The translations under genes and the position numbers were made by a program. A stretch of DNA of 64,000 nucleotides from CAZNPL01 sp964574815 (GTDB lineage: Bacteria; Planctomycetota; Phycisphaerae; UBA1845), in assembly GCA_964574815.1 (NCBI GenBank), contig CAZNPL010000003.1, positions 178,061 to 242,060 on the forward strand. The letters are read 5' to 3'. Below the pieces are notes generated by a model. The model made no database searches, was not told where the DNA came from, and saw only the letters and a program-made list of their open reading frames with translations. Below are positions 17,461 through 26,487 of this stretch, piece by piece (the stretch's first letter is position 1; each line of letters opens with the position of its first letter).

Positions 17461-18528
17461 TTATCTGTCATCATCCCGCTTGCCCTCCCGCGTGTCGGGC
17501 TCGCTCATCTGCGCCCGGCCACGGCGCCGTGCGACCTCCTGCAAATCCACGACGACGTCGGTCTCATCCACGATTTCCTGCCCGATGAGCGACTCCAACA
17601 CATCCTCCAGACACACTATACCGACCACCCCACCGTATTCGTCAACGACGCCCAGGAGGTGCTGCTGTTTGCGGATAAACTCTCCCAGCAGGATGTGTGC
17701 GGGCATGGCTTCGGGCACAAATGCGATCGGCTTGGCCAGCGAACCGACAGAGCGATCGAATTCGTCGTTGGCCAAACATACCAGGATGTCCGCCCGAAGG
17801 ACCACGCCCCGCCAGTCCTCCGGGTCGTCGGCGGCGAACACGGGAATCCGCGCGTATTTCTCCTCAGCTACCTTGGGCGCCACATCGCGCACCGTGTCGC
17901 CCGAAGACAGACTAAAAACGACCGTCCGGGGGGTCATGATATCCTTGGCACGGATCTGATCGAGGCCGAGCACGTTCTTCACCAACTCGGACTCGAACTT
18001 GAGGATGCTGCCCTCGTTGGCACTGAGCACGGCCAGTTGGCGAACTTCTTCCTCGGGAGCGATCGGGGGTGGTTGACGATGGCGCAGAATGACGGAGACC
18101 CGCTGCGTCAACCAGACCAGAGGGAACAGGAGCGTGACCGCAGCGTTGAGCGGAATGCTCGCGGCCCGCGCGATGCCCCGGTTGTACGCCACGCCGGCCA
18201 CCTTCGGGAGAATCTCGGCCAGGAACAGGACGGCCAGGGTGAAGCTGGCCGAGAACCAGATCAACGATCCCTCCCCAAACACCAAGCGGGCCTGGGCACC
18301 GGCCACCGCTGCGCCGGCTGTGTTGGCCGCCGTGTTAACGATCAGGATCGCTGAGATCGGCCGTTCCATGTTTGCTTTGAACTGGGCCAGCACTTTGCCA
18401 GCCATCGAACCGGACTCGGCCAGGCTGGAGATGTACGGAGTGCGCACGGCGTAGATGGCCGCCTCCGTCAGCGAACAGAGGGAGGAGACCACCAGTACGG
18501 TTACCACGGATGCAACAAGGAGTGTCAT
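17461..18528 (-). CDS. CNNM/CorC-type DUF21-CBS transporter
   Basis: A 355-residue protein. Residues 1-165 form the DUF21 membrane domain with three or four helices (MTLLVASVVTVLVVSSLCSLTEAAIYA at the start, and FLAEILPKVAGVAYNRG). Two CBS repeats follow at about 205-320 (KDIMTPRTVVFSL; LLGVVDEYGGVVGIVCLEDVLE). The CorC-HlyC domain that closes many members is absent, so this is the short form. Family members export or exchange Mg2+ or Co2+. It directly precedes terC with no gap and follows corA on the same strand, making a divalent-cation group. Confidence 0.9.
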   Translation of the reverse strand: MTLLVASVVTVLVVSSLCSLTEAAIYAVRTPYISSLAESGSMAGKVLAQFKANMERPISAILIVNTAANTAGAAVAGAQARLVFGEGSLIWFSASFTLAVLFLAEILPKVAGVAYNRGIARAASIPLNAAVTLLFPLVWLTQRVSVILRHRQPPPIAPEEEVRQLAVLSANEGSILKFESELVKNVLGLDQIRAKDIMTPRTVVFSLSSGDTVRDVAPKVAEEKYARIPVFAADDPEDWRGVVLRADILVCLANDEFDRSVGSLAKPIAFVPEAMPAHILLGEFIRKQQHLLGVVDEYGGVVGIVCLEDVLESLIGQEIVDETDVVVDLQEVARRRGRAQMSEPDTREGKRDDDR

Positions 18529-18694
18529 GGACCTGCTCCGGTTCTGGCTTGCGCGGGCATGTTCAGTCGTTCGAGGCGTTCATTCGCTTGCGCTACGCAT
18601 CAAGCCCCTGCGTGAGAAAGTCGGCCGGTCCGCGCCCGGCGGGATGGTGCGTTGACACGTCCGTAAGCCGGCCGGCGCGTTCCGGGCATGGCCC

Positions 18695-19771
18695 TTACTT
18701 CGTAGCCTGATCGCGACGCCTGCCGATCCAGCCCTTCCTCCGAAAATAAAGGATCATGACGGCGGCGGCCAGTGCCATCAGGACCAGCAATGCAGGATAC
18801 GCCCATCCAATTTTCAACTCCGGCATGTTCTCGAAATTCATGCCGTAGATGCCGACCATGAACGTCAAAGGAATGAAAATCGACGCCATAACCGTCAACA
18901 CCTTCATAATCTCGTTCTGCCGATGTCCCAGGCTGGAGAGGTACATATCGACGAGTCCCGTCGCCATGTCCCGATAGCTCTGGAGCACGTCAGCAAGCTG
19001 AACACAGTGATCATCGACGTCGCGCAGGTACACGCAAACCTCGTCGGACACCATCGGGGTATCGTTTCGAATCAGCATCGAGACCGCCTCTCTATGGGGC
19101 AGGATCACACGCCGCAGCGCAAGCACGTCGCGCCTGATGCACTGGATCTTCTGCAGCGCATCCGGGCCTGGTCTCTCGAGAAGTGCGTCCTCGAGTGTTT
19201 CGATCTGGTCACCGAGGTACTCGACGACGGGGAAGTATCCGTCAACAGCGGCATCCATGATGGCGTAACCAAGGTAATCCGGGCCGTGTTTCCGAATTCG
19301 GCCGCCTCGTCTCCGCATGCGGTCGCGCACGCAGTCGAATACGTGGCCAAAACGCTCCTGAAACGTGAGGACGTAATTCGATCCGATGAAGATGCTGACC
19401 TGATCGGTATCAAGCGGAGCGTCGTCCCGCAACATCACCACCCGCGTGATAAAGAACTGATGCTCGTCGTACGTTTCGGTTTTAGGGCGCTGCGGGACGT
19501 TGACGATGTCCTCCATGGCGAGCGGATGGATCGAAAACAGTTCCCGGATTGCCTGTAGTGATTCCCGATCGCCGAGCCCCTGAACGTCGACCCACGTCAC
19601 GGCGCCTTCGGAAAGATGCGGCCTGATTTCCTCGACTTTGCTGATTTCCTGCTCCTGGAGATCGTCCTCGGTGTAGCGGATCACGCGGATGATCGGCGGC
19701 CTTGCCCTGTCGGGAATCACAAGTGTGCCCGGTGTCGCGCCCGTCGGCGGATGACGCTTCCTGAAGATCAT
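18695..19771 (-). CDS. corA: CorA-family magnesium/cobalt channel
   Basis: A 358-residue protein starting at the ATG at 19771, preceded by GGGAGA at good spacing; the longer frame is proline/arginine junk. A cytosolic alpha/beta domain (about 1-240) is followed by the long helix and two membrane helices at about 295-318 and 328-348. The selectivity motif YGMNFENMPE lies between them. The gene is complete and of normal length. It brings Mg2+ or Co2+ into the cell. It is followed on the same strand by the CNNM and TerC genes, which handle related ions. Confidence 0.95.
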   Translation of the reverse strand: MIFRKRHPPTGATPGTLVIPDRARPPIIRVIRYTEDDLQEQEISKVEEIRPHLSEGAVTWVDVQGLGDRESLQAIRELFSIHPLAMEDIVNVPQRPKTETYDEHQFFITRVVMLRDDAPLDTDQVSIFIGSNYVLTFQERFGHVFDCVRDRMRRRGGRIRKHGPDYLGYAIMDAAVDGYFPVVEYLGDQIETLEDALLERPGPDALQKIQCIRRDVLALRRVILPHREAVSMLIRNDTPMVSDEVCVYLRDVDDHCVQLADVLQSYRDMATGLVDMYLSSLGHRQNEIMKVLTVMASIFIPLTFMVGIYGMNFENMPELKIGWAYPALLVLMALAAAVMILYFRRKGWIGRRRDQATK

Positions 19772-19956
19772 GCTGGCTCTCCCACTACGATCGCCGCTTA
19801 TTGGGCCTTTGGATGTCGGTTGGTCATGTGCCCGGGACCGACGCGCCGTCGGTGCGCGCCAGGGTGGTCCAGGCGAGGAGTGTACGCGGGCGTCCTCGGC
19901 GGTCCAGCACGCTTGGCTGCAGGTGTTTTGCGAGGGGGCATGGGCAAGCTGCGCCG

Positions 19957-19994
19957 CCAACCCGGGTCTTGCCGGCGGGCAAGACCCGGGTTGG
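19957..19994. repeat. Perfect 17-bp inverted repeat (hairpin)
   Basis: CCAACCCGGGTCTTGCC, a 4-base loop GGCG, then GGCAAGACCCGGGTTGG. It sits between the divergent corA and zinc-ribbon genes, where no terminator is expected, and has no T-run. A sigma-54-like TGGCAC-N5-TCGC follows at once. It is probably a dispersed palindromic element or an unusual operator. The rest of the 362-base gap shows nothing else. Confidence 0.75.
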
Positions 19995-20133
19995 CCGTGG
20001 CACCCTGTTCGCACGTCAGACACGTACCTCCGCTTGCGGAGCGCGTACGCCGTGCCTATACTCCCCTTTGCGGCGAGTTAGCGCTCTGTTCGGTTGCGCC
20101 GGTTTCCCGGCGCCTTGTGCGAGGTCCCCCGGA

Positions 20134-20358
20134 ATGCCGATCTATGAGTACACGTGTACCGCGTGCGGTCATCGCTTCGAGCTGCTCTCGCGGGCGCGTA
20201 ATGCGGACAAAGCGCGCTGCCCGGAGTGCGGCGCCTTAAAAACGGAACGAGCTTTAAGCGTGTTTGCAACCCGTTCCGAGGTCAAGCCCCAAGCGGATGC
20301 CGGTGGTCCATGCGCCCGCTGCGGAGACCCTGACGGGCCATGCCCATTCCAAGGCTGA
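20134..20358 (+). CDS. FmdB-type zinc-ribbon protein
   Basis: A 74-residue protein starting MPIYEYTCTACGHRFE, the hallmark of FmdB-family regulatory/zinc-ribbon proteins, with CTAC and CPEC as the zinc knuckles. A second cysteine set, CARC and GPC, lies at the C-terminus. The frame is open further upstream, but the motif begins exactly at the ATG at 20134. The function in the family is unsettled (small regulator or chaperone-like). Its stop overlaps the next start (TGATG), placing it first in an operon with two membrane proteins. Confidence 0.9.
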   Translation: MPIYEYTCTACGHRFELLSRARNADKARCPECGALKTERALSVFATRSEVKPQADAGGPCARCGDPDGPCPFQG

Positions 20359-20828
20359 TGGCCGATTCCCAGAACATTCCGCCGCCGTTCCGTCTGGCAG
20401 CAACCGGTATTCTGGCGTGGCTTGTGCCGGGCCTCGGCCACTTCCTGGTCGGTGAGCGCAGGCGCGGGTGGATCATCCTCCTCGCAATCGGGCTGACTTT
20501 CTGGGGCGGCATTGTCATCGGCGGCGTTCGTTCCACTGTTGATCCCGGACGCCTCTGGTTCGTCGCGCAGGTACCCGGGGGTGCCCATTCCATCGTAGCG
20601 TACTACCTCGGACAACGATCGTTGAGGGAACGAAGGGATGACGGCCGGCCTGTCGCGACCCAGGCGATTACGAGCCGATGGCAGGGCGCGGAAATCGGCA
20701 CGGTCTATACGGCTGTCGCGGGCCTGCTGAATGTCCTGGCCATTCTCGACGCGCTGGGCCGGGCCGAATTGCTCGAGCGTCGTTCAAAGGGTCAGCCGAA
20801 GCAGGCCACTCGCGCTGGTGCGTCATGA
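20358..20828 (+). CDS. DUF6677-like membrane protein
   Basis: About 156 residues from the ATG at 20358, which overlaps the zinc-ribbon stop; an in-frame ATG at 20340 is the alternative. LAWLVPGLGHFLVGERRRGWIILLAIGLTF fits the DUF6677/TM2-like pattern of a membrane helix with a Pro-Gly-Gly-His turn. Two more hydrophobic segments occur at about 45-60 and 115-130. No catalytic motif is visible. The family is best known from planctomycetes and its function is unknown. Translationally coupled to the genes on both sides. Confidence 0.75.
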   Translation: MADSQNIPPPFRLAATGILAWLVPGLGHFLVGERRRGWIILLAIGLTFWGGIVIGGVRSTVDPGRLWFVAQVPGGAHSIVAYYLGQRSLRERRDDGRPVATQAITSRWQGAEIGTVYTAVAGLLNVLAILDALGRAELLERRSKGQPKQATRAGAS

Positions 20829-21055
20829 CAGGACTGGTCGCTCAATTCATGGTTGATCCGATCGCAGTTCACGGTCTTTGGCGCGCGCTGCTTATTATTC
20901 CGTTGTGTCTGAGCATCAGCATTGTTTACAAGGTGACGCGCCTCGAACGCCTGGCGGAGTTGCCCGCCGCAGCGGCCGCGTTGTCCTTGACCATCATCCT
21001 GGGCATGTACGGCGTAGGTTTTATCCTGTGGCTGTTGTACCTGCTGCTCACGTAG
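20825..21055 (+). CDS. Small two-helix membrane protein
   Basis: A 76-residue protein starting at the ATG at 20825, overlapping the upstream stop (ATGA). Helices are at about 22-38 (ALLIIPLCLSISIVYKV) and 50-74 (the C-terminal hydrophobic stretch), with a charged KVTRLERL between. No family is recognised, but the coupling suggests it belongs to the membrane complex encoded by the preceding gene. Confidence 0.7.
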   Translation: MTGLVAQFMVDPIAVHGLWRALLIIPLCLSISIVYKVTRLERLAELPAAAAALSLTIILGMYGVGFILWLLYLLLT

Positions 21056-21178
21056 GGCGCGTGCCTGTGAAAAGGGCGGTTTGTCCCGTTGCGGCATTGG
21101 CACACGCGGCCTGGATGAGGCGCGCGGACTCCCTCGAGGACAGCCCTGGCGATACTCCAAAGGCACGCCAGGCACGTC

Positions 21179-22021
21179 ATGGAAACGTTCCAATCCTTGA
21201 CCGAAGCACGGCAGGGCAGTATTCCGTCGGTGATGTCGTCTCAACCTGACATCTCGCTCGAGCAGGTCGACGGCACTGTCGACGAGCACGCCGTTGATCA
21301 CGTTGCCGAGGCCCGACAGCGCGCCCGCGACGTGCTCAGTTGCGAAGCGCACCTTGGCGACGTGGACGACTGGCGTCAAGCTGCGGTCAAGGCGCGCGAC
21401 GCCGTCGTTCTGCTATGGCTGATCTGGGTGGGACTTCAGGGCTTTGGCGTGACCGAGCATGTCGGTCCGATTCTGGTGGCTGCGGGCTTGGGCATCGCTT
21501 TGTACCTGGGCATGTCAAGCGCCGTCGCCACCCAGGTTCGGCTGCGATACCTCGAAACCGAGCTTCAGCGCGAGCGGCGTGAGATCAAGGAGCAGCCGGA
21601 GCACGAACGAGAAGAAGTGCGCGCCTTGTACGCCGCGAAGGGCTTTCGCGAGCCTCTGCTGTCGCAGATCACCGACGTGCTTTGCGCCGATGACGACCGG
21701 CTTCTGAAGGTCATGATGGAGGAGGAACTCGGCCTCTTTATCCATCACGTGAACCATCCGCTGCTTGTCGGGCTGTGGAACGCCGCGGGCGGAGCGGTCG
21801 GCGCGTTGGTGCTGGCCGTCCCGGTCTGTTTCCAGGAAACGAGCGCCACCCTGGCGTGGATGCCCGCGGCCACCGCGGGGATGCTGATGTGCATCGGAGT
21901 TCTAACCGGGCGGGTCACTCGTCGTCCCGTCGTCCCCGTTGTGGCCATCTGGCTGTTCGCGGCCGCGGTGGCCGGGGGTGTAACGTACTTCCTCGCCGAT
22001 CTGCTGGGGGGAGTTTCGTGA
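21179..22021 (+). CDS. VIT1/CCC1-like membrane transporter
   Basis: A 280-residue membrane protein. Hydrophobic segments lie at about 77-95, 98-118, 195-215, 222-240 and 248-270. Between the first pair and the rest is a soluble helical part with ELQRERREIKEQPEHEREEV and RALYAAKGF, which closely follows the pattern of the cytosolic metal-binding helices of CCC1/VIT1 iron/manganese transporters. The first 75 residues are a poorly conserved soluble extension. It starts at an ATG and ends 38 bases before the P1B ATPase, so the two are likely co-transcribed. Metal specificity is inferred. Confidence 0.65.
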   Translation: METFQSLTEARQGSIPSVMSSQPDISLEQVDGTVDEHAVDHVAEARQRARDVLSCEAHLGDVDDWRQAAVKARDAVVLLWLIWVGLQGFGVTEHVGPILVAAGLGIALYLGMSSAVATQVRLRYLETELQRERREIKEQPEHEREEVRALYAAKGFREPLLSQITDVLCADDDRLLKVMMEEELGLFIHHVNHPLLVGLWNAAGGAVGALVLAVPVCFQETSATLAWMPAATAGMLMCIGVLTGRVTRRPVVPVVAIWLFAAAVAGGVTYFLADLLGGVS

Positions 22022-22059
22022 GTCGCGTCGATGGCGCGGCCCGATCTCTGTAGTGCGCC

Positions 22060-24093
22060 ATGCAAAAGAACGGCCGACCGAGTCCGTTTACGTCGGATAG
22101 GCATCCCCACCCGAGCGTGGGCCCGGCACGGCGAGCGCTCAATCCGATCCTCCTGGATGCGCCGGTCATCGACGCGGAAGGGGAACGCGCGAGCGTGTTT
22201 CTGACCCCCGCCTCCGCAGCGATTGAAAGGCAATTACCCCTAATCGTTGCCGGCAGCGCCGGGCTGTTTCTGGTGGCCGCGTACCTCGCAAGCAAGACCG
22301 GCGCGCCGACTGCGCTGGTGCACTTGTTGACGTTGTGCGCCTTTGCGATTGCGGCGATCCCGGCGCTCGAGTCGGTGTGGGAATCCCTGAGCGAATTGCG
22401 TGTCGACATCGATGTGCTGATGCTATTGGGGGCGTGCCTCGCGGCGCTCATCGGCAGTCCGCTGGAAGGTGCCCTCTTGCTGTTCTTGTTCGCGTTGTCG
22501 GGTGCTCTGGAGGAGCATGCGCTCGCGCGAACGCAAGCAGCGATCGTTTCCCTCCACAACATGATGCCGAGCGAGGCGACGGTTCTCATCCAGGGGGAGC
22601 CCAGGCGGCGGCCGCTGAATCGGGTGGAGGTGGGCGCTCTTGTGCTGGTCAGGCCGGGGGACAAGATCCCGCTCGACGGCGAGATCGTCGAGGGAGCCTC
22701 CGCGGTCAACGAGGCGGCCATTACCGGTGAATCCGTGCCGCGTGACAAGGAAGCCGGCGATGCCGTGTTTGCCGGCACGTCCAACGTGAGCGGCCGACTG
22801 GTGGTGAGAGTAACCAAGCGATCGGCCGATACGACTTTCGCGCGCATTCTGCGACTCGTTACGGAGGCGAGGCACAAGCGTGCCAATACGCAACGGCTGA
22901 TCGATCGCATCGGGCCGACCTATTCGACGGGGGTGATCGCGTTTTCGGTTTTGTCAGGGCTGGCGATGCACTTCGTCTTCGGCATCGACGCGCGTGACGC
23001 GACGCGGCGTGCGATCGCGGTGCTGATCGTGTGCAGCCCGTGCGCGCTGATCATCGCGACGCCGGTGGCGTACCTGGCCGCGATCGGCGCAGCGGCGCTA
23101 CGTGGCGTGCTCATCAAGGGCGGCGTTTTTCTGGAGGCTCTGGCGAAGGCGCGGGTGGTGGTTTTCGACAAGACCGGAACCCTAACCACCGGCGAGGTGC
23201 GCCTGGCGGAACTGGTGACGCTCGACGGGTCTGACGAAACGGAAGTGCTCCGGGTAGCCGGCGCTATTGAGGCGGCGAGCAGTCACCCTCTTGCGGCGGC
23301 GGTGATGCGCGAGCTTGCCTCTCGCGATTTGCGGCCGTATGAGGTGACCGATCTTCACAGCGTGGCGGGGCAAGGCGTGTCGGCGGGTGTCAACGGGCAT
23401 AAGGTCTGGATCGGGCGACCCCGTTCGGCCGTGGAACACATCGGGGAATCTTACCGCGCCGCGTTCGAAGAACGTGTCGCGTCAATCTATAGATCGGGAC
23501 GAGGTGCGGCGGCGCTGGTGATTGATGAACATCCGAATATTCTGGTGTTCGAGGACACGATTCGGCCTGCCGCTACTGCGACCGTCGCGCGCCTTCGCGC
23601 CAGCGGAATGAACCGCGTCGAAATGTTGACAGGGGACCATCGACTCGTCGCCGACGCATTGGCAAGCCAACTGGACATCGACGGCTTCCGAGCAGAGTTG
23701 CTTCCCGAGCAGAAGCAGACGGTCGCGGAGGAGCTGCGACGCGAACACGGCGCCATCGTGATGGTGGGGGACGGGGTGAACGATGCACCGGCTCTGGCAT
23801 CCGCGGACGTCGGCATTGCCATCGGCTCGATCGGGGCCGACGTCGCGCTCGAGGCCGCCGACATCGTGCTGATGAACAACAACATCGACGGCGTCGCGTG
23901 GGTCCGCGATCACGCCCGGAGAACGTCCCGCATCGTCTACCAGAATCTGACGTTCGCGATCGGAGTCATCGTGGTGCTGGCCGGATTCGCCCTGGCCGGG
24001 AAAGTAGCCCTCCCGCTGGCCGTCATCGGCCACGAGGGAAGCACCGTGCTGGTGGCCATGAACGCGCTGCGCTTGCTGAAGGGCGGCCGGTAG
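22060..24093 (+). CDS. P1B-4-type heavy-metal ATPase
   Basis: A 677-residue P-type ATPase. TGES (actuator loop), DKTGTLTTGE (phosphorylation site) and GDGVNDAPALASADVG are intact. The membrane metal motif is SPC (IVCSPCALIIATP) instead of CPC, and the last helices carry HEGSTVLVAMN; SPC with HEG[GS]T defines the P1B-4 group, which exports Co2+, Zn2+ or Fe2+. There is no N-terminal HMA domain, which also fits P1B-4. It should pump metal out across the inner membrane. It follows a CCC1-like gene, suggesting an iron/cobalt handling pair. Confidence 0.93.
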   Translation: MQKNGRPSPFTSDRHPHPSVGPARRALNPILLDAPVIDAEGERASVFLTPASAAIERQLPLIVAGSAGLFLVAAYLASKTGAPTALVHLLTLCAFAIAAIPALESVWESLSELRVDIDVLMLLGACLAALIGSPLEGALLLFLFALSGALEEHALARTQAAIVSLHNMMPSEATVLIQGEPRRRPLNRVEVGALVLVRPGDKIPLDGEIVEGASAVNEAAITGESVPRDKEAGDAVFAGTSNVSGRLVVRVTKRSADTTFARILRLVTEARHKRANTQRLIDRIGPTYSTGVIAFSVLSGLAMHFVFGIDARDATRRAIAVLIVCSPCALIIATPVAYLAAIGAAALRGVLIKGGVFLEALAKARVVVFDKTGTLTTGEVRLAELVTLDGSDETEVLRVAGAIEAASSHPLAAAVMRELASRDLRPYEVTDLHSVAGQGVSAGVNGHKVWIGRPRSAVEHIGESYRAAFEERVASIYRSGRGAAALVIDEHPNILVFEDTIRPAATATVARLRASGMNRVEMLTGDHRLVADALASQLDIDGFRAELLPEQKQTVAEELRREHGAIVMVGDGVNDAPALASADVGIAIGSIGADVALEAADIVLMNNNIDGVAWVRDHARRTSRIVYQNLTFAIGVIVVLAGFALAGKVALPLAVIGHEGSTVLVAMNALRLLKGGR

Positions 24094-24104
24094 GGCCGCG
24101 AACG

Positions 24105-24341
24105 TTACGCGGCTGTTTCACCGTCGATCGGCTCGATTTGCGTGATGTGCATGGGGTCGCAATAAGCGGAGCGTTCGGGGATTCGGTCGTCGCCCACGTC
24201 GAGTCCAATCACCACTTCGCGCCGGGTGACGAACATCATCTCTGGATGCCGGACATCGTAAGACGAACCGTCCGAAACGACAACGCGAATCGGCTGAAAC
24301 GGCTGTCTGCGAAGGTGGGCGCTAATCTCGTCCGGTCTCAT
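24105..24341 (-). CDS. Small conserved hypothetical protein
   Basis: 78 residues with a strand-rich pattern: LRRQPFQPIRVVVSDGSSYDVRHPEMM, FVTRREVVIGL, and a closing MHITQIEPIDGE. The order resembles a small family common in planctomycetes (a short beta-rich protein ending in a [VI]T.IE motif). No catalytic residues are evident. It converges on the ATPase gene and lies 111 bases beyond the enoyl-CoA hydratase on the same strand. Confidence 0.6.
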   Translation of the reverse strand: MRPDEISAHLRRQPFQPIRVVVSDGSSYDVRHPEMMFVTRREVVIGLDVGDDRIPERSAYCDPMHITQIEPIDGETAA

Positions 24342-24452
24342 TACATCAATCCTAACGCACGGCGGCTCGGGAACGAATGTTGATGGTGCCGAGTATTCGG
24401 TCGCATTCTATCATTGACTTCGCGACACGCCCGCAAGGCGTTGCGGGAGGCC

Positions 24453-25208
24453 TTATCGGGGAACCCAGGATGCCGGGCGTTTTTCGACGAAGGCGGTCAT
24501 GCCCTCTTTGGACGCCTCGTTGCGGAAGCAGTCGGCGAAGGCTTCGACGTCTCGGCCGTCGCGCATGGCGCGCTTGGCGAGCGCGATGGCGGCCGGACTT
24601 CCTTTGATGAGCGTCTGTTGAAGGAGCTGAATCGCTTCGTCGAGGGTGGCCGCGTCGGGAACAACTTCGTCGACGAGGCCTACCGACTTCGCCTGGTCGG
24701 CGGAGAGCGGGTTGCCGCTGAAGATGAGGCGCTTGGCCATCGGGGCACCGAGGAGTTTGTAGGCCCGCGGCACGCCACCCCAGCCGGGGATGAGGCCCAG
24801 GGTGGTTTCGGGCAGGCCGATTTTCACGTTTGCGGTGGCGATGCGAAAATCGCACGCAAGCGCGATCTCGCAGCCGCCTCCGAGCGCCCCGCCCTGCAGG
24901 GCGGCGATCGTTATGGAGGGCAATGTTTCGATGGCGTCGCACACGCCGGAGCCGTCACGGCCGAATTGCGTGGCTTCTTGCGGTCCGAAGCCCGACATCT
25001 CCTTGATATCGGCGCCGGCGACGAAGACTTTGCCCTCAGCGCGAATCACGGTAAAGCGGACGCTCCTGTCGTCCGCCACTTTCGCGACGGCGTCACCAAG
25101 GCGCTTGATGGCGTCGCCGGACATGATGTTCAGCCCGTCGGGCGTCGTGATCGTGATGGTCGCGACCGATCCGTCTACGCTCACATGTGCGGTCGTGTTG
25201 CTACTCAT
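24453..25208 (-). CDS. Enoyl-CoA hydratase/isomerase
   Basis: A 251-residue crotonase-fold protein. I chose the ATG at 25208, which overlaps the dehydrogenase stop by 8 bases, over the longer frame. The oxyanion-hole segment is FVAGADIKEM and the catalytic glutamates sit in GGALGGGCEIALACDFRIA and LPETTLGLIPGWGG. Length is normal. It hydrates 2-enoyl-CoA to 3-hydroxyacyl-CoA in the cytosol, the second step of beta-oxidation. It is the last enzyme of a minus-strand operon that supplies the preceding and following steps, apart from a thiolase, which is not in the window. Confidence 0.93.
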   Translation of the reverse strand: MSSNTTAHVSVDGSVATITITTPDGLNIMSGDAIKRLGDAVAKVADDRSVRFTVIRAEGKVFVAGADIKEMSGFGPQEATQFGRDGSGVCDAIETLPSITIAALQGGALGGGCEIALACDFRIATANVKIGLPETTLGLIPGWGGVPRAYKLLGAPMAKRLIFSGNPLSADQAKSVGLVDEVVPDAATLDEAIQLLQQTLIKGSPAAIALAKRAMRDGRDVEAFADCFRNEASKEGMTAFVEKRPASWVPR

Positions 25209-26058
25209 AGCTGTAGAACCCCCGTTTGGATTTTCTGCCGAGGCGCCCGGCGTCAACCATCTTGCGCAGGAGCGGGCACGGCCGATAGCGGTCCTCGCCC
25301 AGATCGCGATGCAGCACCGCGAGAATATCGAAGCACACGTCCAATCCGATCAGGTCGGCCAAGGCGAGCGGGCCCATCGGATGATTCATGCCGAGCTTCA
25401 TCACGCCGTCGATGGTCTCGGGGTCGGCCACCCCGTCCTGCAGGGTGAAGACGGCCTCGTTGATCATGGGCATGAGGATACGGTTGGAGACGAAACCCGG
25501 ATGATCGTTGACTTTGAGCGGGGTCTTGCCGAGCTCTTCGGCCAGGGCAACCGTTTCGTTGACGGTTTCGTCGGAGGTATCCAGGCCGCTGACGACCTCG
25601 ACGAGCTTCATGATCGGCACGGGGTTGAAGAAGTGCATGCCGACGAATCGATCGGGCCGTGCAACGGCGGTGCCGAGCTTCGTGATGCTGATGCTGCTGG
25701 TGTTGCTGGCGACAATGCCGCCCGGCTCGATGTACTGGTCGGCGTTTTTGAGCAGCTCCATTTTGATGTCGAGCTGTTCGGATACGGCCTCGACGATCAT
25801 CTGCACCTTGCCGATGTCGGACAGCGCGGTCGCCGGCTTGATGCGTTGCTTGGCGGCATCGGCGTCGGCCTTTTCCAACTTTCCTTTTTCAACGGCCTTA
25901 TCGAGCACTTTGCCGATCGCGCCCGGAGCGGCCTCGAGCGCCGCCGGGATCGCGTCGTAGACCCGCACTTGATAACCGGACTGCGCGAACACCTGCACGA
26001 TGCCGCGCCCCATGGTGCCCGCGCCGAGCACCGCTACTGGTTTGGATTTGTCCACCAT
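25201..26058 (-). CDS. 3-hydroxyacyl-CoA (3-hydroxybutyryl-CoA) dehydrogenase
   Basis: A 285-residue enzyme. The N-terminal Rossmann motif is VLGAGTMGRGI. The catalytic His lies in FVGMHFFNPVPIMKLVEVV, and VSNRILMPMINEA is the conserved start of the C-terminal helical domain. The size matches the short bacterial Hbd form rather than the FadB fusion. It oxidises 3-hydroxyacyl-CoA with NAD(P). It lies 84 bases after the HepT gene and overlaps the hydratase by 8 bases. The short form suggests short-chain or amino-acid-derived acyl-CoA metabolism. Confidence 0.94.
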   Translation of the reverse strand: MVDKSKPVAVLGAGTMGRGIVQVFAQSGYQVRVYDAIPAALEAAPGAIGKVLDKAVEKGKLEKADADAAKQRIKPATALSDIGKVQMIVEAVSEQLDIKMELLKNADQYIEPGGIVASNTSSISITKLGTAVARPDRFVGMHFFNPVPIMKLVEVVSGLDTSDETVNETVALAEELGKTPLKVNDHPGFVSNRILMPMINEAVFTLQDGVADPETIDGVMKLGMNHPMGPLALADLIGLDVCFDILAVLHRDLGEDRYRPCPLLRKMVDAGRLGRKSKRGFYSYE

Positions 26059-26142
26059 GACTCAGATCCCTCAACCTGTGGTCTCTATCACTCGCTGTAA
26101 GACTCCGCCTGGGCCGACTCCAGCGGCGCTGCCATTGCGCCG

Positions 26143-26487
26143 TTAAGCGCCCCGACCCAGCAATTCCTCCAGTTCACGTCGCAAGACAGGCAGCTTATCC
26201 GTCACAGCATACCAGACAAGTTCGGGCTTCAGTACGTCGTAGCCGTGCACCAAAACGTGCCTGAAGGCGATGATTCGTGCGTGCTCACTGATCCGATCGG
26301 CGCAGGCCGGGTCAAAGGACTTCAACTGCATCATGGCTTCGCCGATGACCTGTAGCTCGCGCTCGATTGCTCCACGGAACACGCGGTCATTGTTGTAGCG
26401 CTCTATGCTCTCGTTGGCCGTCAGCTCAACGAGGAAGCTGCAAGCATCGAGCATGTCGAAGAGATACTTCTCGCGGTTACGCGGCAT
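26143..26487 (-). CDS. hepT: HepT-like toxin (DUF86, HEPN RNase)
   Basis: A 114-residue HEPN-domain protein starting at the ATG at 26487, which overlaps the antitoxin stop by 11 bases. The catalytic motif is RHVLVHGY, the Rx4HxY signature of HepT RNases. VELTANESIERYNNDRVFRGAIERELQVIGEA is typical of the DUF86 helices. Family knowledge: HepT cleaves RNA and is silenced when MntA adenylylates the Tyr of this motif. It is paired with the MntA homologue directly upstream. Both lie inside the beta-oxidation operon. Confidence 0.92.
   Translation of the reverse strand: MPRNREKYLFDMLDACSFLVELTANESIERYNNDRVFRGAIERELQVIGEAMMQLKSFDPACADRISEHARIIAFRHVLVHGYDVLKPELVWYAVTDKLPVLRRELEELLGRGA

Noticed and set aside
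16663..18354. Long plus-strand frames opposite terC and the CNNM gene
   Set aside because: Shadows of the minus-strand genes: rich in His, Asp, Gln and Arg, with no domain.
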